64,000 nt of DNA from Frigoribacterium sp. VKM Ac-2836 (GTDB taxonomy: Bacteria > Actinomycetota > Actinomycetes > Actinomycetales > Microbacteriaceae), in assembly GCF_013248995.1 (NCBI RefSeq), contig NZ_JABRPK010000001.1, positions 558,001-622,000 on the forward strand. Reading direction: 5' to 3'. The notes below the pieces were generated by a model that saw only the letters and a list, made by a program, of their open reading frames with translations, did no database searches and was not told the origin of the DNA. Each line of letters starts with the position of its first letter. Positions within the stretch are counted from its first letter, which is position 1. The position numbers were made by a program, and so were the translations under genes. This document shows, piece after piece, positions 53,043-62,966 of this stretch.

Positions 53043-54218
53043 GTGGGCCGCTTCGCGGATTGGTGGATGGGCGTTGAGACCCGTGCTGATGACAGCACCG
53101 GGACTCCGCCTGTCAGCGCGCCCTCAAGCATCACGATTGCCCCAGCGCGTGACGAGAATCCCCGAGGCGTCAACGCTGCACAGGCTATGACCCTCGGCAC
53201 CGTCTATCGGGCGGTCGCGCTCTACGGCACCGCCTCAAAGCAACTCAGCTTTGACGTGTACCGCGGGGAACGCCTAGTTGCAGCCCCGGCTCACATTCGC
53301 CAGCCCAATACGTCACTCTCGCAGCGGGCCTTCATCGAGACCACCGTCACGTCTCTCGCTCTGGACGGGAATGCGTTTTGGCTAGTCACTCGTGACTCAT
53401 CGGGCAAGGTGCTGAACCTCGACGTGCTCGACTCCACAAGGGTCAACATCGAGAAAGATACAGACGGTGGGATCACCGGCTACCGATCCGGCACCGAGTT
53501 CTATCGCCCTGACCGAATCCGTCATCTTCGCCTCACGCGAGTGCCCGGCCAGGATAGGGCGCTCGGCCCGATTCAGGCGGCTCAGCTCGAACTACGCGGT
53601 GCCATTGATACCCGCGACTACGCATCGAATTGGTTCAAAGACTCGGGTGTCCCTAACGGCGTTCTCAAGTCAGACCAGGCTCTCACCTTGGAATCCGCCA
53701 AGCAGTTCCGCGAGGCGTGGGAAGAGTCCCGCGGGGGTAAGCATGGCACCGCCGTTCTCGGACAGGGCCTCGACTACAAGCCTGTTTTCCTTGACCCCAA
53801 GTCTGCTCAGTGGCTTGAGTCTCAGCGATTCAGCACCACCCAGGTAGCCCGACTCTTCGGCATCCCCGCCGCCCTTCTGCTCGCAGACGTGGAGGGCACC
53901 TCTCAGACGTACTCGAACATCTCGCAGTCCTGGACCGAATTCGCCCGCTTCGGGCTCACGGCCTATATCTCCGAAATCGAAGACGCCTTCTCGGCTCTCG
54001 TTCCCGGCACGGGCATCGTCCGCGCGAACTATGAGGGGCTGCTCCGTGCAGACACCACGACGCGATACCTCGCGCACCAGGTTGCCCTCACATCCGGATT
54101 CCTCACGCCAAACGAGGTCCGCGCCATCGAGGGCCTTCCTCCGCTCACCGGAGGGGACGTGCTCAGCGCCGGCTCTGCTCCGGCGCCAACTTCCGATACC
54201 CCCGAGGTGACCTCGTGA
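53043..54218 (+). CDS. HK97-type portal protein
   Basis: The 391-residue protein has features of phage_portal (HK97) such as YRAVALYGTASKQL and DPKSAQWLESQRFSTTQVARLFGIP. It forms the ring through which DNA enters. GTG start preceded by AGGGA; it overlaps the next gene by 4 bp. Confidence 0.93.
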   Translation: MGRFADWWMGVETRADDSTGTPPVSAPSSITIAPARDENPRGVNAAQAMTLGTVYRAVALYGTASKQLSFDVYRGERLVAAPAHIRQPNTSLSQRAFIETTVTSLALDGNAFWLVTRDSSGKVLNLDVLDSTRVNIEKDTDGGITGYRSGTEFYRPDRIRHLRLTRVPGQDRALGPIQAAQLELRGAIDTRDYASNWFKDSGVPNGVLKSDQALTLESAKQFREAWEESRGGKHGTAVLGQGLDYKPVFLDPKSAQWLESQRFSTTQVARLFGIPAALLLADVEGTSQTYSNISQSWTEFARFGLTAYISEIEDAFSALVPGTGIVRANYEGLLRADTTTRYLAHQVALTSGFLTPNEVRAIEGLPPLTGGDVLSAGSAPAPTSDTPEVTS

Positions 54219-55744
54219 CCGAACTCGAAACTCGCTCAGTCGAGCTACGCGCAGATGCCGACACCGGCACCGTTGAGGGCATCGCCGTCCCATGGGGCCA
54301 GCGCGCCACCATCGGCGGTGCATTCGAAGAGATGTTCGAACGTGGCTCTATTGTCGCCCAGGACGTGAAGTTGTTCTGGCAGCACCGCGAAGTCATCGGC
54401 AAGGTCATCGCCTCCGAGGATCGCGAGGATGGTCTCTTCATCCGCGCCCAAATCAGCGACACAACGCAAGGTCGTGACGCCCGAGCGCTGCTGAAAGACG
54501 GCGTTGTGGATCGGTTCTCGGTCGGCTTCATCCCCATGGAGCACCGCACTGAAAAGGACGGCCTGATCGTCCGTACTCGCGTGGACCTTCGTGAGGTCTC
54601 TGCCGTCACATTCCCCGCCTACTCCGGAGCCACGATCACCGAGGCCCGTAACCAAACACCACCTATCCCTAAGGAAAACACCGTGTCCGAAAACACCGAC
54701 TTCACCGCTGACCTCACCGAGGTTCGCGAGTCCGTTGAGTCCCTTGACCGCCGATTTGAAGTACTCGCAGCTTCACGACTATCCGAGCGGGGTGAGCCCG
54801 CAATCGACAAGCGTTCCGCGGGTGCCGTTCTCAAGGCAGCCGTAGAGGGTGACGAGCCCACCATCGAGATGCTGAACCGTGCCTACACCGGTGGCGTTCT
54901 GGCCGATGGCTACACGCCCAACGCATACGTCGGTGACCTCACACGTCTTATCGACAACGCGTCCCCTATCCGTTCCGTCTTCTCCAAGGGCACCCTGCCC
55001 AGCACGGGACGTTTCCTTGAGTACACGCAGCTCAAGAGCAACACCAGCACGGTCAGCCAGCAGGTCAAGGAAGGCGACACACTTGCCTACGGCAAGGTCG
55101 CTGTTGAGTCCAAGACCGCCCCGATTTTTACTTACGGTGGCTACACCTCACTCAGCCGCCAGGAAATTGAGCGCAGCCAGGTCAACATGCTGACCCTCGC
55201 CCTTAACGCCCAGGCCATCGCCGCAGCTCGCCAGCTTGACGCTAACTTCCGCGTCGAGTTTGACAAGGCTGTCGCTGACGCCCGCACGGCTGGCAACAAC
55301 ATCGGCACAGGTGGCGTTCCAGGCACGGCCACCGACTGGCTCGGCACCATCGTTGACGCCGCGGGCCAGTTCCAGGACAACGGCCTCAGCCTCGACGGTC
55401 TGCTCGTGGACTCCTCCACGTTCAAGCAGTTCCTAGGTCTCTCGGGTTCGGACGGTCGTCCGCTCATGAGCATCTCGGGCCAAGCCGTCAACACGGTCGG
55501 CACCGCAGTTCCCCGCACTCTCCGCGGTGAGATTGCCGGAGTGCAGATCGTTGCTGACCCTGCCCTGACCGTTGACAGCGTGGCGTTCTACAACGCCGAC
55601 GCCCTCCGTGAGTACACCAGCCCCTTCGTCCGTCTCTCGGACGGAGACATCACGAACCTGACCAACCAGTACTCGCTCTATTTCTACGGAGCTATTGCTC
55701 ACGAGCTACCCGTAGGAATCGTTCCTGTCGGAGTCGGTGCGTAA
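54215..55744 (+). CDS. Fused prohead protease and major capsid protein
   Basis: The 509-residue protein joins two normally separate functions. Residues 1-150 are an HK97-type prohead protease (GTVEGIAVPWG, the histidine of FWQHREVIG, the serine of DRFSVGFIPM). A helical scaffold-like stretch (157-200) and an HK97-fold capsid protein (to 509) follow. An in-frame GTG at 54683 has AAGGAAA 6 bp before it, at the junction, so free capsid protein of 353 residues may also be made. Confidence 0.88.
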   Translation: MTELETRSVELRADADTGTVEGIAVPWGQRATIGGAFEEMFERGSIVAQDVKLFWQHREVIGKVIASEDREDGLFIRAQISDTTQGRDARALLKDGVVDRFSVGFIPMEHRTEKDGLIVRTRVDLREVSAVTFPAYSGATITEARNQTPPIPKENTVSENTDFTADLTEVRESVESLDRRFEVLAASRLSERGEPAIDKRSAGAVLKAAVEGDEPTIEMLNRAYTGGVLADGYTPNAYVGDLTRLIDNASPIRSVFSKGTLPSTGRFLEYTQLKSNTSTVSQQVKEGDTLAYGKVAVESKTAPIFTYGGYTSLSRQEIERSQVNMLTLALNAQAIAAARQLDANFRVEFDKAVADARTAGNNIGTGGVPGTATDWLGTIVDAAGQFQDNGLSLDGLLVDSSTFKQFLGLSGSDGRPLMSISGQAVNTVGTAVPRTLRGEIAGVQIVADPALTVDSVAFYNADALREYTSPFVRLSDGDITNLTNQYSLYFYGAIAHELPVGIVPVGVGA

Positions 55745-55747
55745 CCC

Positions 55748-56053
55748 GTGATCACGCTGGAAGACCTCCGAGCCTACGTCGGGGCCACGGCCCGTGACGA
55801 TGCCGACCTCCAACGCGCCCTGGCAACAGGTGTCGCGTTGGTGGATCGGTTCATCGGCGCGGCCACGGTCCCGGCACCGGTTGTCGAGCAGGCCTATTTG
55901 GTTGCCGCCTCGGAGGTCTTCCAGCGCAAGAGCGCGCCTATGGGAATCAGTCAGTTCGCCACGGCGGACGGGGCACCCATGCGAGTGAACCGTGACCCCA
56001 TGGTTTCGGTCCTGCCGATCCTCGCCCCATTCATCGGGCCGGGGGTCGCATGA
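55748..56053 (+). CDS. Head-tail connector protein (gp6-like)
   Basis: The 101-residue protein begins ITLEDLRAYVGATARDDADL and resembles the HK97 gp6-type adaptor that joins portal and tail. GTG start; overlaps the next gene by 4 bp. Confidence 0.75.
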   Translation: MITLEDLRAYVGATARDDADLQRALATGVALVDRFIGAATVPAPVVEQAYLVAASEVFQRKSAPMGISQFATADGAPMRVNRDPMVSVLPILAPFIGPGVA

Positions 56054-56433
56054 ATCTCGCAGCCGAACGGGAGTACGTCCGCAACATCCTCGCTGACCTG
56101 ATCGGTGAGAACGGTGCCGCGTACACGTACATCCCAGAACGCACCACGCTCCCGGCGTACCTCGTGACACCGAACAGCCCGTACATCAGCAACGGGCAGA
56201 CCTATGGCACCGCAACCCTCCGCCTGGAAGTGACATACGTGTCCTCTCACGGGGGCAACGAAAAGGTCACACAAGAGGTGGATGACGCAATCTCCGCCGC
56301 CGTGGTCGCCCTCATGCAAGACCCCGCCTCGCGAATCGCCATTGACGGTGCCGATCAGCCACATAGCATCCGGCTCAACGGCCAGGACTACCTCTCCCAA
56401 TCCATCCAGATCAGTTTCAAAATCGACCTTTAG
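56050..56433 (+). CDS. Probable tail terminator or head-closure protein
   Basis: The 127-residue protein lies between the connector and the tail tube and contains a YLVTPNSPYISNGQTYGTATL segment seen in minor tail/terminator proteins. Function is assigned by position. Confidence 0.6.
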   Translation: MNLAAEREYVRNILADLIGENGAAYTYIPERTTLPAYLVTPNSPYISNGQTYGTATLRLEVTYVSSHGGNEKVTQEVDDAISAAVVALMQDPASRIAIDGADQPHSIRLNGQDYLSQSIQISFKIDL

Positions 56434-56444
56434 GAAAACCCAAA

Positions 56445-56861
56445 ATGCCTAGCACTCGCCTCAAGGGCTCCGGCCTGAGCTTCACGGTCGGAACCACCGA
56501 CTTTGCCGCAGACGCCACGAACGTGCGCATCACATACGGTGACGCCGATTCCGGAACCGTCACCTTTGCAGATGCCGCCGCTGGCACCACGCAGCAGGCA
56601 ACCATCGCCGGAACCATGATTCAGTCCCTCACCAGTTCCAGCTTCTGGCGTTATGCCTACGCGAACTCCGGTAAGGAAATCGCGTTCAAGTACGCTCCCG
56701 GCCTCAACACCACAGCCACCGCCGACAAGCCAATTTTCTCGGGCACTGTCCGTATTGGTAACCGCCCTGACTTGGGTGGCGACGCCCAGGTGAGCGGTGA
56801 CGACTGGACCGCCGACTTCGAGTGGAAAGTCATCGGAGACGTAGTTATGGCGGTCTCCTAA
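56445..56861 (+). CDS. Major tail (tube) protein
   Basis: The 138-residue beta-rich protein precedes the tail chaperone and tape measure, the usual site of the tube protein. AGGAAAA lies before the ATG. Confidence 0.65.
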   Translation: MPSTRLKGSGLSFTVGTTDFAADATNVRITYGDADSGTVTFADAAAGTTQQATIAGTMIQSLTSSSFWRYAYANSGKEIAFKYAPGLNTTATADKPIFSGTVRIGNRPDLGGDAQVSGDDWTADFEWKVIGDVVMAVS

Positions 56862-56863
56862 GC

Positions 56864-57241
56864 ATGGCCGCACCCGTCACCGTCCGCGTGGAAGGCCTGA
56901 ACAAAACGATTCGGGCCCTCCGCAAAAGCGGTGCCGACATGCAGGACATGAAAAACCTTATGCACGAAATTGGCCAGTTGATCGTCAACGCGACCGACGC
57001 GCCTCGTGCATCAGGCAACCTCGCCGGAACCGTCCGCGCTGGACGGGGAGCCACGAAGGCCGTCGTCCGAGCCGGGGGAGCGCGAGCCCCCTACGCCGGA
57101 GTCCAGAACTACGGCTGGCCCGCTCGCAACATTCCTGGCACTCGCTACCTCAACGAGGCAGCAGAACGCGAGAAGGGCAACGCCCTCTCGACTCTCGATC
57201 AAGGCATCGGAGAAATCCTCCGCCGCAACGATCTGCAATAA
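56864..57241 (+). CDS. HK97 gp10-like neck protein
   Basis: The 125-residue protein has VRVEGLNKTIRALRKSGADM and the RASGNLAGTVR...AGGARAPYAGVQNYG pattern of HK97 gp10-type neck proteins. Its place after the tube gene is unusual; it often lies before it. The ATG 2 bp after the tube stop is chosen over an upstream start inside that gene. Confidence 0.75.
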   Translation: MAAPVTVRVEGLNKTIRALRKSGADMQDMKNLMHEIGQLIVNATDAPRASGNLAGTVRAGRGATKAVVRAGGARAPYAGVQNYGWPARNIPGTRYLNEAAEREKGNALSTLDQGIGEILRRNDLQ

Positions 57242-57264
57242 CCATCACAAGAAACGGAAAACAA

Positions 57265-57647
57265 ATGTCCAACAAATTTGACTTCGAGAACCTGACCATC
57301 GGGGAAATCGACTTCATCGAAAAGACCACCGGTCGATCCGCCAGCACCATCGGTCGAGACGAGACCCCGCAGGGTGCCCTTCTCATGGCCCTAGTCACAG
57401 TCTTCAAACGCCGCAACGGTGAGCCCCAGTTCACCACCGTTGATGCCTCGCTTCTCACCCTCTCCGAAGCAAACGCGATCATCGGCGGTGACGAGGACGA
57501 GAACTCCCAAGCGGGGGAATAGCAAACCGGAGGGCTCAGGACTTGGCGACATTCGTCGTCCACCTCGGGCTCTCGCCCTCCGAGTACCGAGCCCTCACCG
57601 TTCGCGAACGGAACGCGATCATTCGCGAAGCGAACAAGCGCAAGTGA
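57265..57647 (+). CDS. Tail assembly chaperone with probable -1 frameshift
   Basis: The first frame (57265-57522) gives an 85-residue G-type protein. A second frame, at -1, is open from 57492 to the TGA at 57645 and encodes the typical T-type end PSEYRALTVRERNAIIREANK. A run of five G (57513-57517, GCG-GGG-GAA) just before the first stop is the likely slip site, giving a 127-residue fusion. A TTG at 57543 with GGAGG 9 bp before it could instead start T separately. Confidence 0.7.
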
Positions 57648-57720
57648 CCCCTTAGCCGCTCTGGCAGGTTTTCCGTTTCCTGCCAGAGCCCATATTTTCC
57701 CACGATGAAAGTAGCACGAA

Positions 57721-59976
57721 ATGGCCGGGCAAACCGTCATCGTCAGCATTCTTGCTGACGGAAAGAAGGCAACGCAGGGCCTTGGCGAGGTTGCGTCCAG
57801 CTTCGAGAAGCTCGGCAAGATCACCGCAGGCTTCGCCGTTGGAGCGGGTATCGCCATCGGGGCCGTGGCTCTCGGTGTCGGCAAGCTTGTTGCGGATTCC
57901 ATCGCCGCAGCCGCCGAGTCCGAGAAAGTCGCCGCTCAAACAGATGCCGTGGTCAAGTCCACCGGCATGGCTGCTGGCCGTAGCTCTGAGCAAATCGGAG
58001 ACCTCGCTCTCAGACTGTCGAATTTGACGGGAATCGATGACGAGGTAGTCCAGTCCGCCTCGAACATCGTCGCGACGTTCACCCAGATCAAGGGTGATCA
58101 GTTCGACGCGACCACCGCAGCCGCTCTAGACATGTCCACCGCTCTAGGAACGGACGCCAGCTCCGCAGCTCAAATGCTCGGCAAGGCCTTGAACGACCCC
58201 ATCGCGGGAATCGGCAAGCTCTCGAAAGCCGGTGTCACTTTCACCGATCAGCAAAAAGCTCAGATCAAGGCCATGACAGAGGCCGGTGACGTTGCCGGTG
58301 CTCAGGGCGTCATCCTGGCCGAGGTTCAGAAAGAGTTCGGCGGATCAGCCGAGGCCTACGGAAATACCTTCCTGGGTCTCAAAGACAAGGTTTCGAACGC
58401 CTTCGGCAACATCCAAGAGACGTTCGGCTCCGCGTTCCTGCCGGTCCTCTCTCAGGGGCTCGGGCAGATTGCAACCCTGCTCCAAAACGTAGGGGAGTCC
58501 GACCGATTCCTGGCGATCACCCAGAGCGTCGCTGACTTTGTAGGGGGTCTGCTCGCCGGTGCACCCGCCATCGGTTCATTCATTGGACCCCTCGCCGGTG
58601 CCGTGGCTTCGGTCTCGCCGCTCGGGGCAGTCCTCTCTTATGTGTCGCAAAACCTTGGCTCGGTTCTCCCTGCCTTCCAGGCATTCGGCGCAGCCCTCGG
58701 GTCGGCTTTCATCGCGCTGGCACCGGTGGCCGTCACCCTACTCACGAGCCTTGGCAACGTACTCGGAACCGTCATCGGTGCCGTCATGCCGGTAGTCGTC
58801 GGCCTCATCGGCACCTTTGCCGGAATCCTCACAACCCTTGTGCCCGTCATCGCTCAGGTGGCCTCCACCATCGGGGGGGCACTCATCACGATCCTGACGA
58901 CTCTCGCCCCGATCATCGCGCAACTCGTGACCGCCCTCGGTCCTCTCCTGACCACGATCCTGACCGCGCTGGCACCGATCATCACGATTGTTGCCACGAC
59001 GATTGGCACCCTGCTCACGGCCATCATGCCGCTAATCACCGGCGCAATCCTGCCTCTCGTCTCAGCCGTCCTGACCCTCATCACGCCGCTGCTGCAACTG
59101 GCCGTGATGATCCTGACGCCGCTCATTCAGCTATTCGTCACGATCCTGACTCCGATCCTTGGGCTCGTCAGTGTCATCGTCGGTGCCCTTGTTCCCGTCA
59201 TCGGCTTCCTAGTCAACATCCTCACGGTTGTTATTGGGGTCATCACCGGGGCACTCACCGGAGCCGTCAACGGAATCACCGCTCTCTTCAACGGTGGCTT
59301 TGCCGCGGGCATTCGGAACGTCGGCAAGGTGTGGGGCGACATTTGGAACACCGTGCAGCGCGTCTTCACTGTCGTGGTTGCAGCGGTCCGCGCTGGTGTC
59401 TCTGCTCTCGTCGGATTTTTCTCCGGCGTCTGGGGCTCCATCGTCTCGGGCATCTCAGGATTCGCCACATCCATCAGCAACGGAATCGGCAATGTCGTCG
59501 GATTCTTCCGCGAGCTACCCGGACGTGTCGTCTCTGCAATCGGCAACCTCGGCTCGCTCCTGCTCTCGGCAGGTGGAGACATCATCAACGGCCTCGTGAA
59601 CGGTGTCCGCAACAGCTTCGGCAAGATCGGCTCCATTGCCGCGGACATTGGTCGAAATCTGCTATCCGGTGTCAAGGGTGCCCTAGGCATCGCCTCACCA
59701 TCCCGCCGCATGAAAGAGCTTGGAAAGTTCGCCATTCAGGGATTCGCCGGTGGGCTCTCCGACCTCACCCCGGTCCGCCGCGCCATGTCGAGCCTGACCG
59801 ACCTTGTGACCACCACGCCCACCCTCATGGCCACCGCCGACTTCTCCGGCTCCGGCGCGGGACGCGCGGGAGTCGTCAACTACGTAACCGTCGAAATGCT
59901 CTCGCCCACACCTCAGAACGCCCGCCTCCTGGCCGAAATGCTCGATGACCACGCCCGAATGGGAGGCGCACGATGA
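57721..59976 (+). CDS. Tape measure protein
   Basis: The 751-residue protein is rich in Ala, Thr, Val, Ile and Gly, with a long hydrophobic middle of repeated LxPxIxxxxTxIG units (about residues 300-520). Its N-terminus is helical with coiled-coil character. It sets tail length, which should be near 110 nm by the rule of about 0.15 nm per residue. It overlaps the next gene by 4 bp. Confidence 0.93.
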   Translation: MAGQTVIVSILADGKKATQGLGEVASSFEKLGKITAGFAVGAGIAIGAVALGVGKLVADSIAAAAESEKVAAQTDAVVKSTGMAAGRSSEQIGDLALRLSNLTGIDDEVVQSASNIVATFTQIKGDQFDATTAAALDMSTALGTDASSAAQMLGKALNDPIAGIGKLSKAGVTFTDQQKAQIKAMTEAGDVAGAQGVILAEVQKEFGGSAEAYGNTFLGLKDKVSNAFGNIQETFGSAFLPVLSQGLGQIATLLQNVGESDRFLAITQSVADFVGGLLAGAPAIGSFIGPLAGAVASVSPLGAVLSYVSQNLGSVLPAFQAFGAALGSAFIALAPVAVTLLTSLGNVLGTVIGAVMPVVVGLIGTFAGILTTLVPVIAQVASTIGGALITILTTLAPIIAQLVTALGPLLTTILTALAPIITIVATTIGTLLTAIMPLITGAILPLVSAVLTLITPLLQLAVMILTPLIQLFVTILTPILGLVSVIVGALVPVIGFLVNILTVVIGVITGALTGAVNGITALFNGGFAAGIRNVGKVWGDIWNTVQRVFTVVVAAVRAGVSALVGFFSGVWGSIVSGISGFATSISNGIGNVVGFFRELPGRVVSAIGNLGSLLLSAGGDIINGLVNGVRNSFGKIGSIAADIGRNLLSGVKGALGIASPSRRMKELGKFAIQGFAGGLSDLTPVRRAMSSLTDLVTTTPTLMATADFSGSGAGRAGVVNYVTVEMLSPTPQNARLLAEMLDDHARMGGAR

Positions 59977-62285
59977 TCCGAGAACAACCCGTAATCAACA
60001 GCCTGAACGTCGAGCTAGCGGCCCCCAGTGCCGGGCTTGCTCTCAGCACGGGTCGCCTCGGGGCCGACAGCCTCAGTGCCACCGCCACCACCTGGACGAC
60101 CTATTTGGGCTCAGCCCTAGACGTGTCCATTCGTCGCGGTGGGAAACGTCAAGGTGTAAGCACGTCCATCGACGTTGGCACTCTGACGATGACGCTGCTC
60201 AATGTAGGTGACCCTCGGACGGACGCCGCCGTACGCCCGAACACAGCCATTCGTGTGCGTTCAAGGGCCACAGGAGCAGCCATTTTCACGGGCCGAATTC
60301 TCGACGTAAACATGGCGCACCAGCGCAATAAGGTCACCGGCAACTTTGACCGCTACATCACTTTGACCGCGGTCGATTCGGTGACCGCCCATGCGAACAC
60401 AAAGCGTTACGGAGCCATCGCCCCCAACGATCACGAGACCTTCGAACAGCGCATCAATCGTCTAGCCCTGTCCAGCCGGGCACCCATCACCACCCCTGCA
60501 ATTGCCCCTGCCCGTGTGCTGTATCAACTGCCTCCCGGTGGGACGGCTGCCGAGACCGAAGCGGGATGGACAAACCTGGGAGGTGCTGCTCCTCGTGAGC
60601 AGTTCCGGGCTAACTCGGTCTTCGCCAGTCAGACGTACGTGGGCACGACCCTGAAACAGGTTGTCTACCGTCAGGCCTATTACACGGGCACGTGGTCGGA
60701 TTCGTCCGCGCTCACGACATACCTTGACCCTGCAGAGGGCGCTCTAGGGCTTGTCCGCACGGTGACCGGTCTAACCCCCGGCAAGATGTACCGTCTCCGA
60801 GCCACGGCCCTTCTGCAACTAGACGGGTTTGGCGGAGACTCTGCCGGATTGGCCGCAAACGTCTACCGGCTGACTGCTGTCGGTATCGGCTCTGGGGTAT
60901 CCCAGCGCCTCTCCCTCGGCGCGTCCGTTGGGTACAAGTTGCCCGCTTACGAATTCATCGCCACCGGCACGTCCGCAACTGTCGGCATAGAACTAGCAGA
61001 CCGCTTCGACGCCTCCACGGGTCGCGGCGGGTACATCGAACGGGTCGGGCTAGGAGAGTTCGTCCTGGAAGAGATGGTGACCGCAGGGTCGCACATGCTC
61101 GCCTCGGTCGCTTTCGAGTCCTCTCTCGCAGAGCACTTTGACGTGGCGTGTGCATCCGTTGCCGGTGGCCGTTGGTGGGTCAACGCTGGGGGCGTAACCC
61201 AGTTCGCTGCCGGGCCGCTGACAGGATCAGCGGTCGCCTCATTCTGTGACGTGCGCCCTACTGCTACCTCTGCCCGGGCCACCTACGCCTGGGCTGGCAC
61301 CGCGAACCGCTCGGAATCCACGGAGACCGTTGGCGGTGTCTCTCGACGTAACCTCGCGACCCTGCCAAATGCCGTGGCGCTCTGGACGGGGTGGGCTGGC
61401 ACCAACGGAACGCTTACCTACAGCTACCTGCCTGACTCCGGTCTCGACTTCCCGTCAACGTTTGTTCGCCTGACGCAGACGAAAGACGCGACCGCGCTTC
61501 TCGTCGGACCTGGTGTCTCGTCGGTGGCTGACGTTGTGGCTGGAAAGACGTACACCGTCTCCATGTTTGGCCGCTCATCAAGGGCGGGCGCGTCACACGT
61601 CCGAGCCCGTTTCACGGGTGGGGGAGCCGAGGTAGTCAGCGCTTTGACGACGCACCAGGTGGGGGCATGGGAGCGCCGCAGCCTCACGTTCACGGCACCC
61701 TCAACGGGCAAGCTGACTGTCTATTTCTGGTGGAACGTCATTGCCAAGGTCGGCGACACCTTCGATGGCACGGCCCTTCTCGTCGAGGAAGGGTCTACCA
61801 CCGCCGCCTACTTCGACGGGTCTCGCACAACACCGAACGAGTATGTCGGCCTGGACACCAGTTTCGACACTCGAAACATGGTCAATGACCTCACCCTGAC
61901 CAACCGAGTCACGGGCGTCAATGACCAGGGCGAAACGGTCGGGGTAGACACCGATTCCGGATTCACCGACCCGACCAGCATCGCCACGTGGGGTACCCGC
62001 AGTGACTCGCTCAAGGTGTCGATTTATGGCTGGGACGGCTTTACGGGTGCTGTCGCTCGTCGCGCATCCGAGGTGCTGGCCGCATCGTCTAGCCCGGTTC
62101 TGACTCTTTCGAGCATCCAGTGGAACGCCTCGGAAGACCCGGCCCTAGCGGGGTCCATCGACGTGTACAGCCCCATCACGGTCACCTTCCAGGGCACCAC
62201 TCAGCCCTCCCAAATCATCTCCGTCAGCCACGACATCACACCGTCCCGATGGTTGATCACCCTCGACTTAGTAAGGAACACATAA
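59973..62285 (+). CDS. Minor tail protein with carbohydrate-binding-like modules
   Basis: The 770-residue protein has an N-terminal tail domain (about 1-170), then two jelly-roll-like regions similar to carbohydrate-binding modules: residues about 220-360 and 450-630, the second ending in AYFDGSRTTPNEY. The C-terminus is a baseplate-type segment. It probably binds cell-wall sugars during adsorption. Confidence 0.8.
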   Translation: MIREQPVINSLNVELAAPSAGLALSTGRLGADSLSATATTWTTYLGSALDVSIRRGGKRQGVSTSIDVGTLTMTLLNVGDPRTDAAVRPNTAIRVRSRATGAAIFTGRILDVNMAHQRNKVTGNFDRYITLTAVDSVTAHANTKRYGAIAPNDHETFEQRINRLALSSRAPITTPAIAPARVLYQLPPGGTAAETEAGWTNLGGAAPREQFRANSVFASQTYVGTTLKQVVYRQAYYTGTWSDSSALTTYLDPAEGALGLVRTVTGLTPGKMYRLRATALLQLDGFGGDSAGLAANVYRLTAVGIGSGVSQRLSLGASVGYKLPAYEFIATGTSATVGIELADRFDASTGRGGYIERVGLGEFVLEEMVTAGSHMLASVAFESSLAEHFDVACASVAGGRWWVNAGGVTQFAAGPLTGSAVASFCDVRPTATSARATYAWAGTANRSESTETVGGVSRRNLATLPNAVALWTGWAGTNGTLTYSYLPDSGLDFPSTFVRLTQTKDATALLVGPGVSSVADVVAGKTYTVSMFGRSSRAGASHVRARFTGGGAEVVSALTTHQVGAWERRSLTFTAPSTGKLTVYFWWNVIAKVGDTFDGTALLVEEGSTTAAYFDGSRTTPNEYVGLDTSFDTRNMVNDLTLTNRVTGVNDQGETVGVDTDSGFTDPTSIATWGTRSDSLKVSIYGWDGFTGAVARRASEVLAASSSPVLTLSSIQWNASEDPALAGSIDVYSPITVTFQGTTQPSQIISVSHDITPSRWLITLDLVRNT

Positions 62286-62966
62286 ATGCCCGGCTACAAG
62301 CAATTCGCGAACGGTGCCGTACTCACCGCCGACGACGTAAACAGCTACCTAATGAGCCAAGTGCTCGTAGAGGTAGGCTCCGTCGCCGAGCGTGACGCCC
62401 TGCCCGTCCGACCCCGCACCGTCTACAGGACAGATAAGGAATGGGCCGAGAGGTACTACCCAACCTGGAACGCGACGACCGCACCCAAGGGCGTGAAGAC
62501 CGCCGGGTACTACCCAATCGACCACCAGCCGACATTCAACGCAGACGTGCCCGCCGCGACCCTCGCCGCGAACACGGAGTACTTCATCGGCGCGACCACC
62601 GGCACTCCGGCACTCCCCATGACGGAGCTTGAAGACTTTGAAAACTGGCGAGCCCCGTCCACCAACCCGAGTCGCATCACACCCAACTATGAGGGGGTCT
62701 ACCGCGTCACTTCATGGTCACAGTGGAATGCGAATGCAACCGGATATCGGGCAATGCGCTGCCGCAAAAACGGTGCATACGTCAAGGCTGGTCAGCAGTC
62801 CATCCTCGGAACCGGCCCCGCCGCACACATGTTCGCGCAGTGGACAACCGAGATGAATGGGACAACCGACTATCTCGACCTCGCGACAATCCACACGGGA
62901 TCACAAGACCTCGGCTTCTCGGCAACCATCCTGGTCGAGTTTGTGAGGCCGATCCACCATGGCTAA
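62286..62966 (+). CDS. Tail tip/receptor-type protein
   Basis: The 226-residue protein begins MPGYKQFANGAVLTADDVNSYL, the start of many actinophage tail proteins with this motif. Residues 130-226 resemble a C1q/TNF-like jelly roll (GVYRVTSWSQWNAN...), which may bind the receptor. It directly follows the minor tail gene. Confidence 0.7.
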   Translation: MPGYKQFANGAVLTADDVNSYLMSQVLVEVGSVAERDALPVRPRTVYRTDKEWAERYYPTWNATTAPKGVKTAGYYPIDHQPTFNADVPAATLAANTEYFIGATTGTPALPMTELEDFENWRAPSTNPSRITPNYEGVYRVTSWSQWNANATGYRAMRCRKNGAYVKAGQQSILGTGPAAHMFAQWTTEMNGTTDYLDLATIHTGSQDLGFSATILVEFVRPIHHG

